DNA from: Lutimaribacter salitolerans
GTDB lineage: Bacteria; Pseudomonadota; Alphaproteobacteria; Rhodobacterales; Rhodobacteraceae
Direction of reading: 5' to 3'
Assembly (NCBI RefSeq): GCF_042677865.1
Contig: NZ_JBHUDD010000057.1
Location: forward strand, 1-64,000
DNA: 64,000 nt
Of this stretch, positions 40,333 through 48,437 are shown in pieces. A program made the position numbers and the translations under genes. Below the pieces are notes generated by a model. The model was not told where the DNA came from, ran no database searches, and saw only the letters and a list, made by a program, of their open reading frames with translations. How positions within the stretch are numbered: the first letter of the stretch is position 1; every line of letters starts with the position of its first letter.

Positions 40333-41433
40333 ATGCTGTTTTTCGACATTGCCACGCTGTTGCCGGTTGTGCTGCTGATCGCGGGCGTAACCTTTGGCGG
40401 GGTCTGGGTCTGGGCGGCGGTGCTGTGCATCTCGGTGTTGACCTGGGCGCTGGACCGTCTGGTGCGCCGGGCCGCCGTGGTCCGCGGCGCGGGGTCGGAG
40501 TTTCCCACCGGCACCGGGCTGGCCGTCGGGCTGGGCGTGGCGCATCTGCCGCTGATGGCGCTGGCGGTCTGGGCGGTGGGCGGCGCATCGGGGCATGACC
40601 TGACGCATCGGCTGGGGCTGCTGGTGGGGTTCGGGCTGTTCTTCGGGCAGGTCGGACATCCCAACGCGCATGAGCTGATCCACAAGCCCGCGCGCTGGCA
40701 GCAGATGCTGGGCCGGGCGATCTATGTGGTGATGCTCTATGGTCACCACGCCTCGTCCCATCTGCGGGTGCATCACATCCACGTCGGCACCGATCGCGAT
40801 CCGGCCTCGGCCCCGGCCGGCATGGGGTTCTGGCGCTATGCGGCGCGGGCCTGGGGCGGGTCATTCATGGCGGGCTTGCGGGCGGAGACCGCGTTGCGTG
40901 CCCGGGCGCGGATGGCCCCGGCGGTCTGGACCCATCCCTATGCGCGGTATCTGGCCGGGGCGGCGGTGTGCCTGGCGCTGGCGGCCTGGATCGGCGGCGC
41001 GAGCGGCGTGCTGGCCTATGCGGGCATCGCCGCCTATGCCCAGCTTCAGATCCTGCTGTCGGATTACCTGCAGCACTATGGCCTGCGTCGACGCATCGGG
41101 GCGGATGGCCGGCCCGAACCCGTGGGCGCGCGGCACAGCTGGAACGGGCCGCAGTTCTGGTCCTCGGCGATGATGCTGAACGCACCGCGCCATTCGCATC
41201 ACCACACCCATCCCGGCGTCGCCTTTCCTGCCCTTGACCTGACCGAAGAAATGCCGACCCTGCCCAGATCGCTGCCGGTGATGGCGGTGGCCGCGCTGAT
41301 CCCGCCGCTGTGGCGGCGCGTGATGGCGCGGCCGCTGGCGCGCTGGGGACAGGACAAGACAGACAGAAGAAGGGACGCAGATGCAGACGAAATCCTCGCT
41401 CATGACGGTCAAGCCGGAATGGATCGACTATAA
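40333..41433 (+). CDS. alkB: alkane 1-monooxygenase (AlkB-type)
   Basis: A 366-aa membrane diiron hydroxylase that converts n-alkanes to primary alcohols. Histidine boxes: HELIH in PNAHELIHKPARW, HLRVHHIHVGTDRDPASA, the LQHYGL box, and HSHHHTHPG. About five to six helices are visible, fitting the family's membrane core. Electron partners (rubredoxin and its reductase) are not adjacent. GGGAGG lies 6 nt before the ATG. The 3' end overlaps the thioesterase gene by 53 nt, so the two are probably cotranscribed. Confidence 0.92.
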   Translation: MLFFDIATLLPVVLLIAGVTFGGVWVWAAVLCISVLTWALDRLVRRAAVVRGAGSEFPTGTGLAVGLGVAHLPLMALAVWAVGGASGHDLTHRLGLLVGFGLFFGQVGHPNAHELIHKPARWQQMLGRAIYVVMLYGHHASSHLRVHHIHVGTDRDPASAPAGMGFWRYAARAWGGSFMAGLRAETALRARARMAPAVWTHPYARYLAGAAVCLALAAWIGGASGVLAYAGIAAYAQLQILLSDYLQHYGLRRRIGADGRPEPVGARHSWNGPQFWSSAMMLNAPRHSHHHTHPGVAFPALDLTEEMPTLPRSLPVMAVAALIPPLWRRVMARPLARWGQDKTDRRRDADADEILAHDGQAGMDRL

Positions 41434-41854
41434 CGGGCATTTGAACATGGCCTATTACAACGTGCTGTTCGACCAGGCCGCCGACGAGATCTATCCGCAG
41501 ATGGGGTTTGGCCCCGACTATGCCGAAACCCGCCGCCTGACCACCTACACGGCCGAGTTTCACGTCTGCTATGTGCGCGAGCTGCACGAGGGCAACCGCG
41601 CCTATTCGACCTTTCAGATGATCGACTTCGACGAAAAGCGGTTCCATTCCTACCAGGAACTGTATCACGAGGATGGCTGGCTGGCCGCCACCGCCGAGGC
41701 GCTGACGCTGCATATCGACATGACCGGCCCGCGCGTGGCGCCGATGCCGGACGACGTGATGGCCAGGGTGCGCGCCCTGCATGCCAGCCACGCCGACCTG
41801 CCTCGCCCCGAACGCGTGGGCCGGTCCATCGCGATCAGGCGCAAACCGGGCTGA
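41381..41854 (+). CDS. hotdog-fold (4HBT) acyl-CoA thioesterase
   Basis: A 157-aa single-domain thioesterase. The motif VKPEWIDYNGHLNMAYYNVLFDQAADEI (about residues 10-37) is the 4HBT active-site region with the catalytic Asp-Tyr-Asn-Gly-His block; TTYTAEFHVCYVRELHEGNRAY follows as the central strands. The same block appears in the C-terminal half of the carnitine dehydrogenase fusion, so the two are paralogues. An internal ATG (41402) would reduce the overlap with alkB to 32 nt. Substrate unproven: betainyl-CoA or another acyl-CoA. Confidence 0.82.
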   Translation: MQTKSSLMTVKPEWIDYNGHLNMAYYNVLFDQAADEIYPQMGFGPDYAETRRLTTYTAEFHVCYVRELHEGNRAYSTFQMIDFDEKRFHSYQELYHEDGWLAATAEALTLHIDMTGPRVAPMPDDVMARVRALHASHADLPRPERVGRSIAIRRKPG

Positions 41855-42048
41855 GCCGGGGCCGGCGCGGGCGGGTCGGGCTGGGTACCGCTGCCGCGTG
41901 GTGTCTCTCATTCCCCTTGTGGGGTGGGGCCGGGGGTGGCGGGCGTGGAGGGATCGCGCACAGCGATTGCCCCTGCGACCCATTCCCCGCTTTCCCTTCG
42001 GGGCGCGCGCTGATACCCTCTGCCGGTCGCGCGAAACAGGGTATTCTG

Positions 42049-42447
42049 ATGCTGTATGACTACAAGGTGATCCCGGCCCCCCGAAAGGGTCGCAAGGCGC
42101 GCGGGGTCAAGGGGGCGGAAGAGCGGTTTTCCCACACCCTGCAGGACACGATGAACGAGGCTGCCGCAGACGGCTGGGAGTTTCTGCGCAGCGAAACCCT
42201 GCCCAGCGAGGAGCGGTCGGGCCTGACCTCGACCACCACCGTGTTCCGCTCGGTTCTGGTGTTCCGCCGCGCGCGCAGCGAGGACGTCAGCGCGTTCGCG
42301 CCGGAATTGCTGGAGGATCACTCGGACGAGAACCTGCCGGAACCTGACAGGGCCGAGGCAGACAACGACAACCTGTCCGCCCTGCCCGAGGATGACTGGT
42401 CGGACGCGCCAGAGCCCCCCCGTCAGACGGACGCCACCCGCGCCTGA
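42049..42447 (+). CDS. DUF4177-type small protein
   Basis: A 132-aa protein. The N-terminal half (MLYDYKVIPAPRKG, then LQDTMNEAAADGWEFLRSETLPSE, then TTTVFRSVLVFRR) is the DUF4177 alpha-beta pattern; the C-terminal 50 residues are acidic and Pro-rich (DHSDENLPEPDRAEADNDN) and probably disordered. The function is unknown. The 190 bp before it hold only short GC stem-loops. It precedes the J-domain gene by 82 bp on the same strand. Confidence 0.7.
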   Translation: MLYDYKVIPAPRKGRKARGVKGAEERFSHTLQDTMNEAAADGWEFLRSETLPSEERSGLTSTTTVFRSVLVFRRARSEDVSAFAPELLEDHSDENLPEPDRAEADNDNLSALPEDDWSDAPEPPRQTDATRA

Positions 42448-42529
42448 GCGCGGATTTATTTGCCAATTCCTCTTCCATCCCGTGGGCGAGGATTTACAGT
42501 GTAGCCCCGCAGTCGGAACAGGTGACCCC

Positions 42530-43159
42530 ATGGCCAAATCAGACCCCTTCGGTTTCGATATGTCGATCAAGTCGGCGAAAAAGAAGAACCCGCGCGGACG
42601 GCGTGGGATGACCGGGGAGTTCGAGACCTCGCAGCGCGAGTGCGAGCATCCGGGCTGCACCGAGCCGGGCAAGTTCCGCGCGCCCAAGGCCCCCGACGTG
42701 CTGGACGATTACTACTGGTTCTGCCGCGACCACGTGCGCGAGTATAACCTCAAGTGGAACTTCTTCGAAGGCACCACCGAGGCCGAGATGAACGCCCAGG
42801 CGTCCAAGGACAAGGTGTGGGAGCGGACCACGAAACCGCTGGGTGACCCCGAGGCCCGGGCCTGGGCGCGGCTGGGCATCGAGGACCCGCATCAGGTGCT
42901 GGGCCAGAACGCCACCCGCAACCCCGGGCGCGGCAATGCCGATGGCCACACCCGCAAGCTGCCCCCGACCGAGCGCAAGGCGGTCGAGATCCTCGAGGCG
43001 CGCGACACCTGGACCAAGGCCGAGGTGCGCAAGTCCTACAAGGCGCTGATCAAGGTGCTGCATCCCGACATGAACGGCGGCGATCGCAGCCAGGAAGAAC
43101 AGTTGCAGCAGGTCGTCTGGGCCTGGGACCAGATCAAGGACAGCCGCAACTTTCGCTGA
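42530..43159 (+). CDS. J-domain protein
   Basis: A 209-aa co-chaperone-like protein. The C-terminal J domain spans residues about 145-209 with helix II KAEVRKSYKALIKVLHPDMNGGDR; the HPD motif that stimulates Hsp70 ATPase is intact. Upstream is a small Cys-containing segment, CEHPGCTEPGKFRAP and YYWFCRDHVREYNLKWNFF, that could bind a metal. Such J-domain proteins are often adjacent to cobS in alphaproteobacteria; here cobS lies 4.2 kb further on, after an inserted set of genes. No signal peptide. Confidence 0.87.
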   Translation: MAKSDPFGFDMSIKSAKKKNPRGRRGMTGEFETSQRECEHPGCTEPGKFRAPKAPDVLDDYYWFCRDHVREYNLKWNFFEGTTEAEMNAQASKDKVWERTTKPLGDPEARAWARLGIEDPHQVLGQNATRNPGRGNADGHTRKLPPTERKAVEILEARDTWTKAEVRKSYKALIKVLHPDMNGGDRSQEEQLQQVVWAWDQIKDSRNFR

Positions 43160-43345
43160 GCGGACAGGGTGACGGCATGCGCATGGCCCGTGCATGCCGC
43201 GTGCATGGGATGTGAGCCACCCAAAACGCCGCGCGACGTCGCAAATCGGCGTCAATGCGGCGCTGCAGCATCGGAGGACTCGGGCCGCCCCGTGCGACGG
43301 TGAACCAGCAACGCGAGTCACCCGCAGTTCGCAAAGGGCATCGTC

Positions 43346-44617
43346 ATGTTCAACGTCCTGTCCGGAGTCTGGGCCCTGCTGCTGGGCATCGTGCTCATCA
43401 TGCTGGGCAACGGGATGCATTTTACCCTGATCGGCCTGCGCGGCGGGATCGAAGGGTTCAACGCGACCGAATTGGCCATCGTCACATCGGGCTATTTCGT
43501 GGGCTTTCTGTCGGGCGCGCGGTTCACGCCGCTGCTGATCCAGCGCGTGGGCCATGTGCGGGTATTCGCGGCGCTTGGCAGCTTCATGTCGGCGGGGCTG
43601 ATCGCCTTTCCACTGCTGGCCGAGCCATGGGCCTGGACGATCCTGCGGGTGCTGGTCGGGTTTTGCATGTCGGGCATCTACGTCACCGCCGAAAGCTGGC
43701 TGAACAACGCCTCGACCAACGAGACGCGGGGCAAGGTGCTGTCAGCCTACATGATCGCGCAGACGCTGGGAATCATCGGCGCGCAGGGGGTGCTGACGCT
43801 GGGCGATGCCGCGACATCGGTGCTGTTCATCGGGGCGTCGATCCTTGTGTCGATCTCTTTCGCGCCGATCCTGCTGTCGGTCACGCCAGTCCCGGCGGTC
43901 GAGGTCGCGCGACCGATGCCGCTGCGCAAGCTGTTCATGGGCTCGCCGCTGGGAACCGTGGGAATATTCCTGCTGGGCGGGGCCTTTGCCACGCAATCGG
44001 GGATGGGCGCGGTCTTTGGCAGCCAGATCGGGATGAGCGCCTCGCAGGTGGCGCTGTTCGTGGCGATGCTGTTTGCCGGGGCCCTGCTGCTGCAATATCC
44101 CATCGGCTGGCTGTCGGACCAGATGGATCGCCGCAGGCTGATCTTTGGCGCGGCGGTTCTGGGCGCAGTGGCCTGTGCCGCCGGGTGGAGCATGGGCGAC
44201 GGCTTGTGGCCGCTGATGGCCGCCGCGTTCTTTGCGGGCGGGGTGACGACGCCGCTTTATGCGCTGTTTCTGGCCTATACAAACGATTTTCTGCATGCAG
44301 ACGACATGCCCGCAGCCTCGGGCGGGCTGGTGTTCACCTTCGGGCTGGGGGCGATTTTTGGCCCGCTGGTCACGGGGTGGGCGATGCAGGCATCAGGCCC
44401 ATTCGGCTTTTGGCTGGTTCTGGGGGCGACCTTTGCCGCCATCGCGCTTTACGCGCTGTATCGCATGACCCAGCGCACGGGCGATCCGGCGTTCGAGACC
44501 GAAAGCTATCTTGGTGTTCTGCCCACCTCGTCGCCCGTGGTGATCGAGGCGGCGGGCGCTTGGTCCGCCGAACAGGCCGAGATCGAGCGCGAGGCCGAGG
44601 CCGAAGCACAGGGTTGA
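43346..44617 (+). CDS. MFS transporter
   Basis: A 423-aa protein with 12 predicted helices. MFS motifs: GFLSGARFTPLLIQRVGHVRVF in loop 2-3, TAESWLNNASTNETRGKVLSAYM between TM4 and TM5, and IGWLSDQMDRRRLIFGA in loop 8-9. The C-terminal tail (AGAWSAEQAEIEREAEAEAQG) is an acidic helix. The pattern matches the YcaD-like family and the paralogue at 27069. Substrate unknown. It lies 186 bp after the J-domain gene and converges with msrB. Confidence 0.82.
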   Translation: MFNVLSGVWALLLGIVLIMLGNGMHFTLIGLRGGIEGFNATELAIVTSGYFVGFLSGARFTPLLIQRVGHVRVFAALGSFMSAGLIAFPLLAEPWAWTILRVLVGFCMSGIYVTAESWLNNASTNETRGKVLSAYMIAQTLGIIGAQGVLTLGDAATSVLFIGASILVSISFAPILLSVTPVPAVEVARPMPLRKLFMGSPLGTVGIFLLGGAFATQSGMGAVFGSQIGMSASQVALFVAMLFAGALLLQYPIGWLSDQMDRRRLIFGAAVLGAVACAAGWSMGDGLWPLMAAAFFAGGVTTPLYALFLAYTNDFLHADDMPAASGGLVFTFGLGAIFGPLVTGWAMQASGPFGFWLVLGATFAAIALYALYRMTQRTGDPAFETESYLGVLPTSSPVVIEAAGAWSAEQAEIEREAEAEAQG

Positions 44618-44660
44618 AACCCGACGCCTTGATCCTTGTTCAGCCCCGGCCAGACGGCCT

Positions 44661-45116
44661 TCAGGCCGCGCGGAACACCAACGACACACCGTTCAGGCAG
44701 TGCCGCTTGCCGGTTGGTTGCGGGCCGTCGTTGAAGATATGGCCCAAGTGGCTGCCGCAGCGCGCGCAGTGGCATTCGGTGCGCGGGTAGATCAGCTTGA
44801 AATCGGTCTTGGTGCCGACGGCCCCGTCCTGCGCCTGCCAGAAGCTGGGCCAGCCGGTGCGGCTGTCATACTTGTGCTCGCTGGAATAGACCGCCAGATC
44901 ACAGCCCCGGCAATGGTACATGCCATCGTCATAGACCTTGTCGAGGGGCGAGGAAAAGGCGGGCTCGGTGCCTTCGCGGCGCATCACGCGGTATTGCGCA
45001 TCGGTCAGCATGTCACGCCACTCGGCGTCGCTGCGGGTGACTTCGAACGCATCGGCGCGGGCGGCACCGGCGAAGGGCAGGATGGCGAAAAGGCTCAGCA
45101 GATGGCGGCGGTTCAT
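44661..45116 (-). CDS. msrB: exported methionine-R-sulfoxide reductase B
   Basis: A 151-aa enzyme that reduces methionine-R-sulfoxide. The zinc ligands are two CxxC pairs, CRGC (DGMYHCRGCDLA) and CARC (TECHCARCGSHLGHIFNDG); the catalytic cysteine is in KRHCLNGVSLVF (family RxCxNxxxLxF). An N-terminal signal-like sequence MNRRHLLSLFAILPFAGAARA (with a twin Arg) predicts periplasmic localisation, where it would repair oxidised proteins. It converges with the MFS gene; 160 bp of low-feature DNA separates it from the fasciclin gene. Confidence 0.93.
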   Translation of the reverse strand: MNRRHLLSLFAILPFAGAARADAFEVTRSDAEWRDMLTDAQYRVMRREGTEPAFSSPLDKVYDDGMYHCRGCDLAVYSSEHKYDSRTGWPSFWQAQDGAVGTKTDFKLIYPRTECHCARCGSHLGHIFNDGPQPTGKRHCLNGVSLVFRAA

Positions 45117-45281
45117 GACTCGGCTCCTTTATGTCTGCATCTCGAATATAGCCGCGCCGCCTGCGTAGGGTAACACACAGGCGGCGCACATTCATGTGAG
45201 ATAAACTGGTTCACTCGAACTTCGGGACGCCCGGGCGCGGCAAAACAGCCCGGGATGGGAAAACGCCCCCGGCCCCTGCCC

Positions 45282-45845
45282 TTACATGGCGGGCAAAAGC
45301 ACCGTGTCGATCACATGAATGACCCCGTTCGACTGGTCGACATCCGCGATGGTCACCTTGGCGGTGCGGCCGCGCTCGTCTTCCAGCATGATCGTGTCGC
45401 CGTCATAGCTGGCCTGCAGGGTGCATCCGCCCACGGTTTCGACCGGGTGGGTGCCACCATCGTCGTCGATCATGCCCATGATCGCCATGGACATCGCATC
45501 GGCGGCAACCACGTGGCAGGTCAGCACCTTCTGCAGCGCGGCCTTGTTCTCAGGCTTGAGCAGGTCATCGACCGTGCCACCGGCCAGCATGTCGAATGCG
45601 GCGTTGGTGGGGGCGAAGACGGTAAAGGGGCCGGGGCCCGACAGGGTTTCGACCAGGTCGGCGGCCTGAACAGCGGCGACCAGCGTGGTGTGATCGGCCG
45701 AGTTCACGGCGTTTTCGACGATCGTCCTGTCGGCGAACATCGCGGCACCGCCAACCATCGGGTTGTCATTCTCGGCGGCGATTGCGGCGGTTGCGGCCAG
45801 GCCAAAGGCGGCGATGGTGCCCAGCAGCGTTGTCTTGGTCATCAT
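45282..45845 (-). CDS. fasciclin (FAS1) domain exported protein
   Basis: A 187-aa protein. The signal peptide ends near AATAAIAAEND; the FAS1 domain includes TIVENAVNSADHTTLVAAVQAADLVETLSGPGPFTVFAPTNAAF (H1 motif) and VIHVIDTVLLPAM (H2 motif). FAS1 proteins are surface or periplasmic adhesion-type proteins. GGGAGAG lies 5 nt before the first of two adjacent ATGs. The gene follows an ECF sigma/anti-sigma pair on the same strand, 98 bp downstream, and is probably their target or co-regulated gene. Confidence 0.9.
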   Translation of the reverse strand: MMTKTTLLGTIAAFGLAATAAIAAENDNPMVGGAAMFADRTIVENAVNSADHTTLVAAVQAADLVETLSGPGPFTVFAPTNAAFDMLAGGTVDDLLKPENKAALQKVLTCHVVAADAMSMAIMGMIDDDGGTHPVETVGGCTLQASYDGDTIMLEDERGRTAKVTIADVDQSNGVIHVIDTVLLPAM

Positions 45846-45943
45846 GGTAACTCTCCCGTTTGCAATGCCGCGCGGCGTCAGTGCTGCGCGACCTGTGCCG
45901 AAAGCCACGCAGGCCAACGACCAGGAGTTTCAATTCCTTTGCA

Positions 45944-46648
45944 TCACGAGGCCGTGATCTGCCCAACGGCCAGAACATCGCCGGTGGGCTGGCCCGTGGG
46001 CGACCCGCCGGGAGGCTCATCGGACACCGCCAGAACGGCCCCGGGGGCCAACACCGGGCGCAGGGCCTCGGGCACGGTGATGCGAGTGGCGCTGTCGTCG
46101 GGCAGCACGCCCAGCGACACCGGCGCGGCATCGCCCGCGATCAGCCACAGTTCCAGCACCCGGCCCGGCACCGCCTGCCCGGTGTCGCGGCTCAGCGCGA
46201 GTTCGCCGGTATCAGGATCGAATCCGGCGGCAAGGATCAGGCTGCCATCCTCGGCCGCGACCTCGGCCACCAGCGGGGGTGGCGCATCGGGCGAAATCCG
46301 GTCGATCGGGCCTAGCATCAGCACAACCACCGCAGCCAGCGCCAGCGCGGCCCCTGCCCCGGCCAGCCAGCCGAACAGGCCGAACCGGCGGCGGGCGGGC
46401 GGCGCGCCAAGCACCTGCGCCTCGATCCGCGCGCGCAGATGGGCGGGCGGCGCGACCGGCGCGATGTCATCGGTCAGGGCGGCAAAATCCTCGGCCCAGC
46501 GAGCATAGGCCGCGCGCAGATCGGGTTCCTGCACCATGCGGGCCTCGAACGCCTCGGCCTCGGCCCGCGACAACAGCCCCAGCGCGTACTCCGCGGCCAG
46601 CGCGTCATCCTCGCCCCCCTGGGCGATATCGTCGCGGGCGTCGGTCAT
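45944..46648 (-). CDS. anti-sigma factor (RskA/SigK-type)
   Basis: A 234-aa single-pass membrane regulator. The cytoplasmic N-terminal domain (DDALAAEYALGLLSRAEAEAFEARM...LRAAYARWAEDFAALT) is the zinc-free anti-sigma fold; one helix (LAGAGAALALAAVVVLML, about 96-115) crosses the membrane; the periplasmic anti-sigma-K (RskA) domain follows with VLELWLIAGDAAPVSLGVLP. The start overlaps the sigma factor stop by 4 nt (ATGA), fixing the pair as one operon. Release of the sigma factor would need regulated proteolysis or a redox-type signal. Confidence 0.87.
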   Translation of the reverse strand: MTDARDDIAQGGEDDALAAEYALGLLSRAEAEAFEARMVQEPDLRAAYARWAEDFAALTDDIAPVAPPAHLRARIEAQVLGAPPARRRFGLFGWLAGAGAALALAAVVVLMLGPIDRISPDAPPPLVAEVAAEDGSLILAAGFDPDTGELALSRDTGQAVPGRVLELWLIAGDAAPVSLGVLPDDSATRITVPEALRPVLAPGAVLAVSDEPPGGSPTGQPTGDVLAVGQITAS

Positions 46649-47193
46649 CGGCCAAGACACTCCTTCAGTTTCAGCAGGCTGCGGCGCAGGCGCGTGCGCA
46701 TGGTGTTGAGCGGCACGGCAAAATGCTCGGCCAGAGTGGCATAGGTTTCACCGTCCAGATAGACGCGGCGCACCGCGACGGCATGGTCGGGGTCAAGCTC
46801 TTCCAGGCAGGCGGCCAGTTGCGCGGATTGCGAGCGGGCCATCACCTGCGCCTCGGGTCCGGGGGCCGGATCGGGCACCACATGGCCCTCATCCATCGGC
46901 GCATTCCCGGAGGCACGCGTGCGGCGCAGACGGTCGATGGCGTGGTTGCGGGCGATGGTGATCAGCCATGTCATCGGGCTGAGGCCATTGACCTGATACC
47001 GCCCGGCGTGTCGCCAGATTTTCTCATACACCTCTTGCAGGGCGTCCTCGGCGAGGTCGCGGTCATTCAAGACACGCAGGGTGATGCCGAACAGTTTCGC
47101 CGAGGTGGCATCGTATAGCATGCCGAAAGCCGCGCGGTCGCCTATGGCGATCCTCGCGATAAGCGCCTCGATCTGTTGCCTGTCGGCCATCAT
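46645..47193 (-). CDS. ECF sigma factor (SigK-like)
   Basis: A 182-aa extracytoplasmic function sigma factor. Region 2 is DRAAFGMLYDATSAKLFGITLRVLNDRDLAEDALQEVYEKIWRHAGRY with the core-binding DAEDxLQEVxxxxW pattern and region 2.4 WLITIARNHAIDRLR; region 4.2 is HAVAVRRVYLDGETYATLAEHFAVPLNTMRTRLRRSLLKL. The ATG at 47193 follows GTGAGG. Its target promoter sequence was not found with confidence. It is cotranscribed with the anti-sigma gene and is divergent from cobS. Confidence 0.9.
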   Translation of the reverse strand: MMADRQQIEALIARIAIGDRAAFGMLYDATSAKLFGITLRVLNDRDLAEDALQEVYEKIWRHAGRYQVNGLSPMTWLITIARNHAIDRLRRTRASGNAPMDEGHVVPDPAPGPEAQVMARSQSAQLAACLEELDPDHAVAVRRVYLDGETYATLAEHFAVPLNTMRTRLRRSLLKLKECLGR

Positions 47194-47253
47194 GCCCTCA
47201 CCGATTGACCCCATGTGTAAAGGCCCGGTCGCAAATGGCAAGGGCGGCGCGGC

Positions 47254-47281
47254 TTGCCCTTGCCACTTATCGCTTTATGCT
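47254..47281 (+). promoter_or_regulatory. candidate promoter of cobS
   Basis: TTGCCC (47254-47259), 16-nt spacer, TATGCT (47276-47281), about 46 nt before cobS. A 9-bp inverted repeat, GGCAAGGGC / GCCCTTGCC (47237-47264), overlaps the -35. Weak to moderate evidence. No B12 riboswitch was seen here. Confidence 0.35.
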
Positions 47282-47326
47282 GCACCAAACGGGCAGGATC
47301 GGGCCGGACGAGGAAGGATAAGCGAT

Positions 47327-48313
47327 ATGGCGGATGGCAGCATGGACTTGAACACGAAACCGACCGAGGAAATCTCGGTCCGCGATGTATTCGGCATCGA
47401 TACGGACATGGTGGTCAAGGGGTTTGCCGAGCGCACCAACCGCGTGCCGGACCTGGACCCGACCTACAAGTTCGATCCCGACACGACGCTGGCCATTCTG
47501 GCCGGGTTTTCGCGCAACCGGCGCGTGATGATCCAGGGCTATCATGGCACCGGCAAATCGACCCATATTGAACAGGTGGCGGCACGGCTGAACTGGCCCT
47601 GCGTGCGCGTCAACCTTGACAGCCACATCAGCCGGATCGACCTGATCGGCAAGGATGCGATCAAGCTGCGCGACGGCAAGCAGGTGACCGAGTTTCACGA
47701 AGGCATCTTGCCTTGGGCGCTGCGCAATCAGGTCGCCATCGTGTTCGACGAATATGACGCTGGCCGCGCCGACGTGATGTTCGTGATCCAGCGCGTGCTG
47801 GAGCATGACGGCAAGCTGACCCTGCTGGACCAGAACGAAATCATCACGCCCAACCCCTATTTTCGCCTGTTCGCCACCGCCAACACCGTTGGTCTGGGCG
47901 ACACGACGGGGCTGTATCACGGCACCCAGCAGATCAACCAGGCCCAGATGGACCGCTGGTCGCTGGTCGCCACGCTGAACTATCTGTCGCATGACGCGGA
48001 ATGCGCCATCGTGCTGTCGAAGAACCCCCATTACAACACCGAGACCGGGCGCAGGACGGTGTCGCAGATGGTGCATATCGCCGGGCTGACGCGCACCGCC
48101 TTCATGAATGGCGATCTGTCCACGGTGATGAGCCCGCGCACGGTGATCAACTGGGCACAGAACGCCGAGATCTTCCGCAATGTCGGGTATGCTTTCCGGC
48201 TGTCCTTTCTGAACAAATGCGACGAGTTGGAGCGGCAGACCGTGGCCGAGTTCTATCAGCGCTGTTTCGACGAGGAACTGCCTGAAAGCGCCGCGAGTCT
48301 GGCAATGAAGTGA
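47327..48313 (+). CDS. cobS: cobaltochelatase subunit CobS
   Basis: A 328-aa AAA+ ATPase of the aerobic cobalt chelatase (CobNST), inserting Co2+ into hydrogenobyrinic acid a,c-diamide for cobalamin synthesis. Walker A is GYHGTGKSTHIEQVA, Walker B is AIVFDEYDAGRADVM, and the arginine/sensor region is ANTVGLGDTTGLYHGTQQINQAQMDRW. AGGAAGG lies 9 nt before the ATG. Forms a large complex with CobT; CobN is not in this window. A dispersed hairpin element lies 10 nt after its stop, before cobT. Confidence 0.95.
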   Translation: MADGSMDLNTKPTEEISVRDVFGIDTDMVVKGFAERTNRVPDLDPTYKFDPDTTLAILAGFSRNRRVMIQGYHGTGKSTHIEQVAARLNWPCVRVNLDSHISRIDLIGKDAIKLRDGKQVTEFHEGILPWALRNQVAIVFDEYDAGRADVMFVIQRVLEHDGKLTLLDQNEIITPNPYFRLFATANTVGLGDTTGLYHGTQQINQAQMDRWSLVATLNYLSHDAECAIVLSKNPHYNTETGRRTVSQMVHIAGLTRTAFMNGDLSTVMSPRTVINWAQNAEIFRNVGYAFRLSFLNKCDELERQTVAEFYQRCFDEELPESAASLAMK

Positions 48314-48322
48314 TCCAAATGT

Positions 48323-48403
48323 GAGGCGCTGGCGCGCCTCGCAGGTTTTGCGCGCCCGATGGGCGCGCGGTGCCTCCGGCGGGAGTTTATCGGCAAGATG
48401 AAG
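48323..48403 (+). repeat. dispersed double-hairpin element, copy 3
   Basis: Hairpin A GAGGCGC-TGGC-GCGCCTC (48323-48340), hairpin B GCGCGCCC-GAT-GGGCGCGC (48350-48368), then the tail GGGAGTTTATC, GGCAAG, ATGAAG (48381-48403). Located between cobS and cobT; the tail ATG is out of frame with cobT, 40 nt upstream. Confidence 0.85.
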
Positions 48404-48437
48404 CCCGCGCGCAGGCGCAAGCCCAAGGTGGAACCAG

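Noticed and set aside
45920..45940. GGAGTTT at the start of the fasciclin upstream region as a fifth repeat copy
   Set aside because: No hairpin A or B precedes it on either strand and the GGCAAG-ATGAAG end is missing.
45870..45960. ECF-type promoter (GGAATT...CGTT) before the fasciclin gene
   Set aside because: The spacing of the -35-like and -10-like elements (12 nt) is too short and the sequence is not repeated before the sigma gene.
47194..47326. Possible cobalamin riboswitch upstream of cobS
   Set aside because: No B12-box (GCCACTG-like) or aptamer-length leader is present in the 133-bp gap; only a short inverted repeat and a weak promoter are seen.
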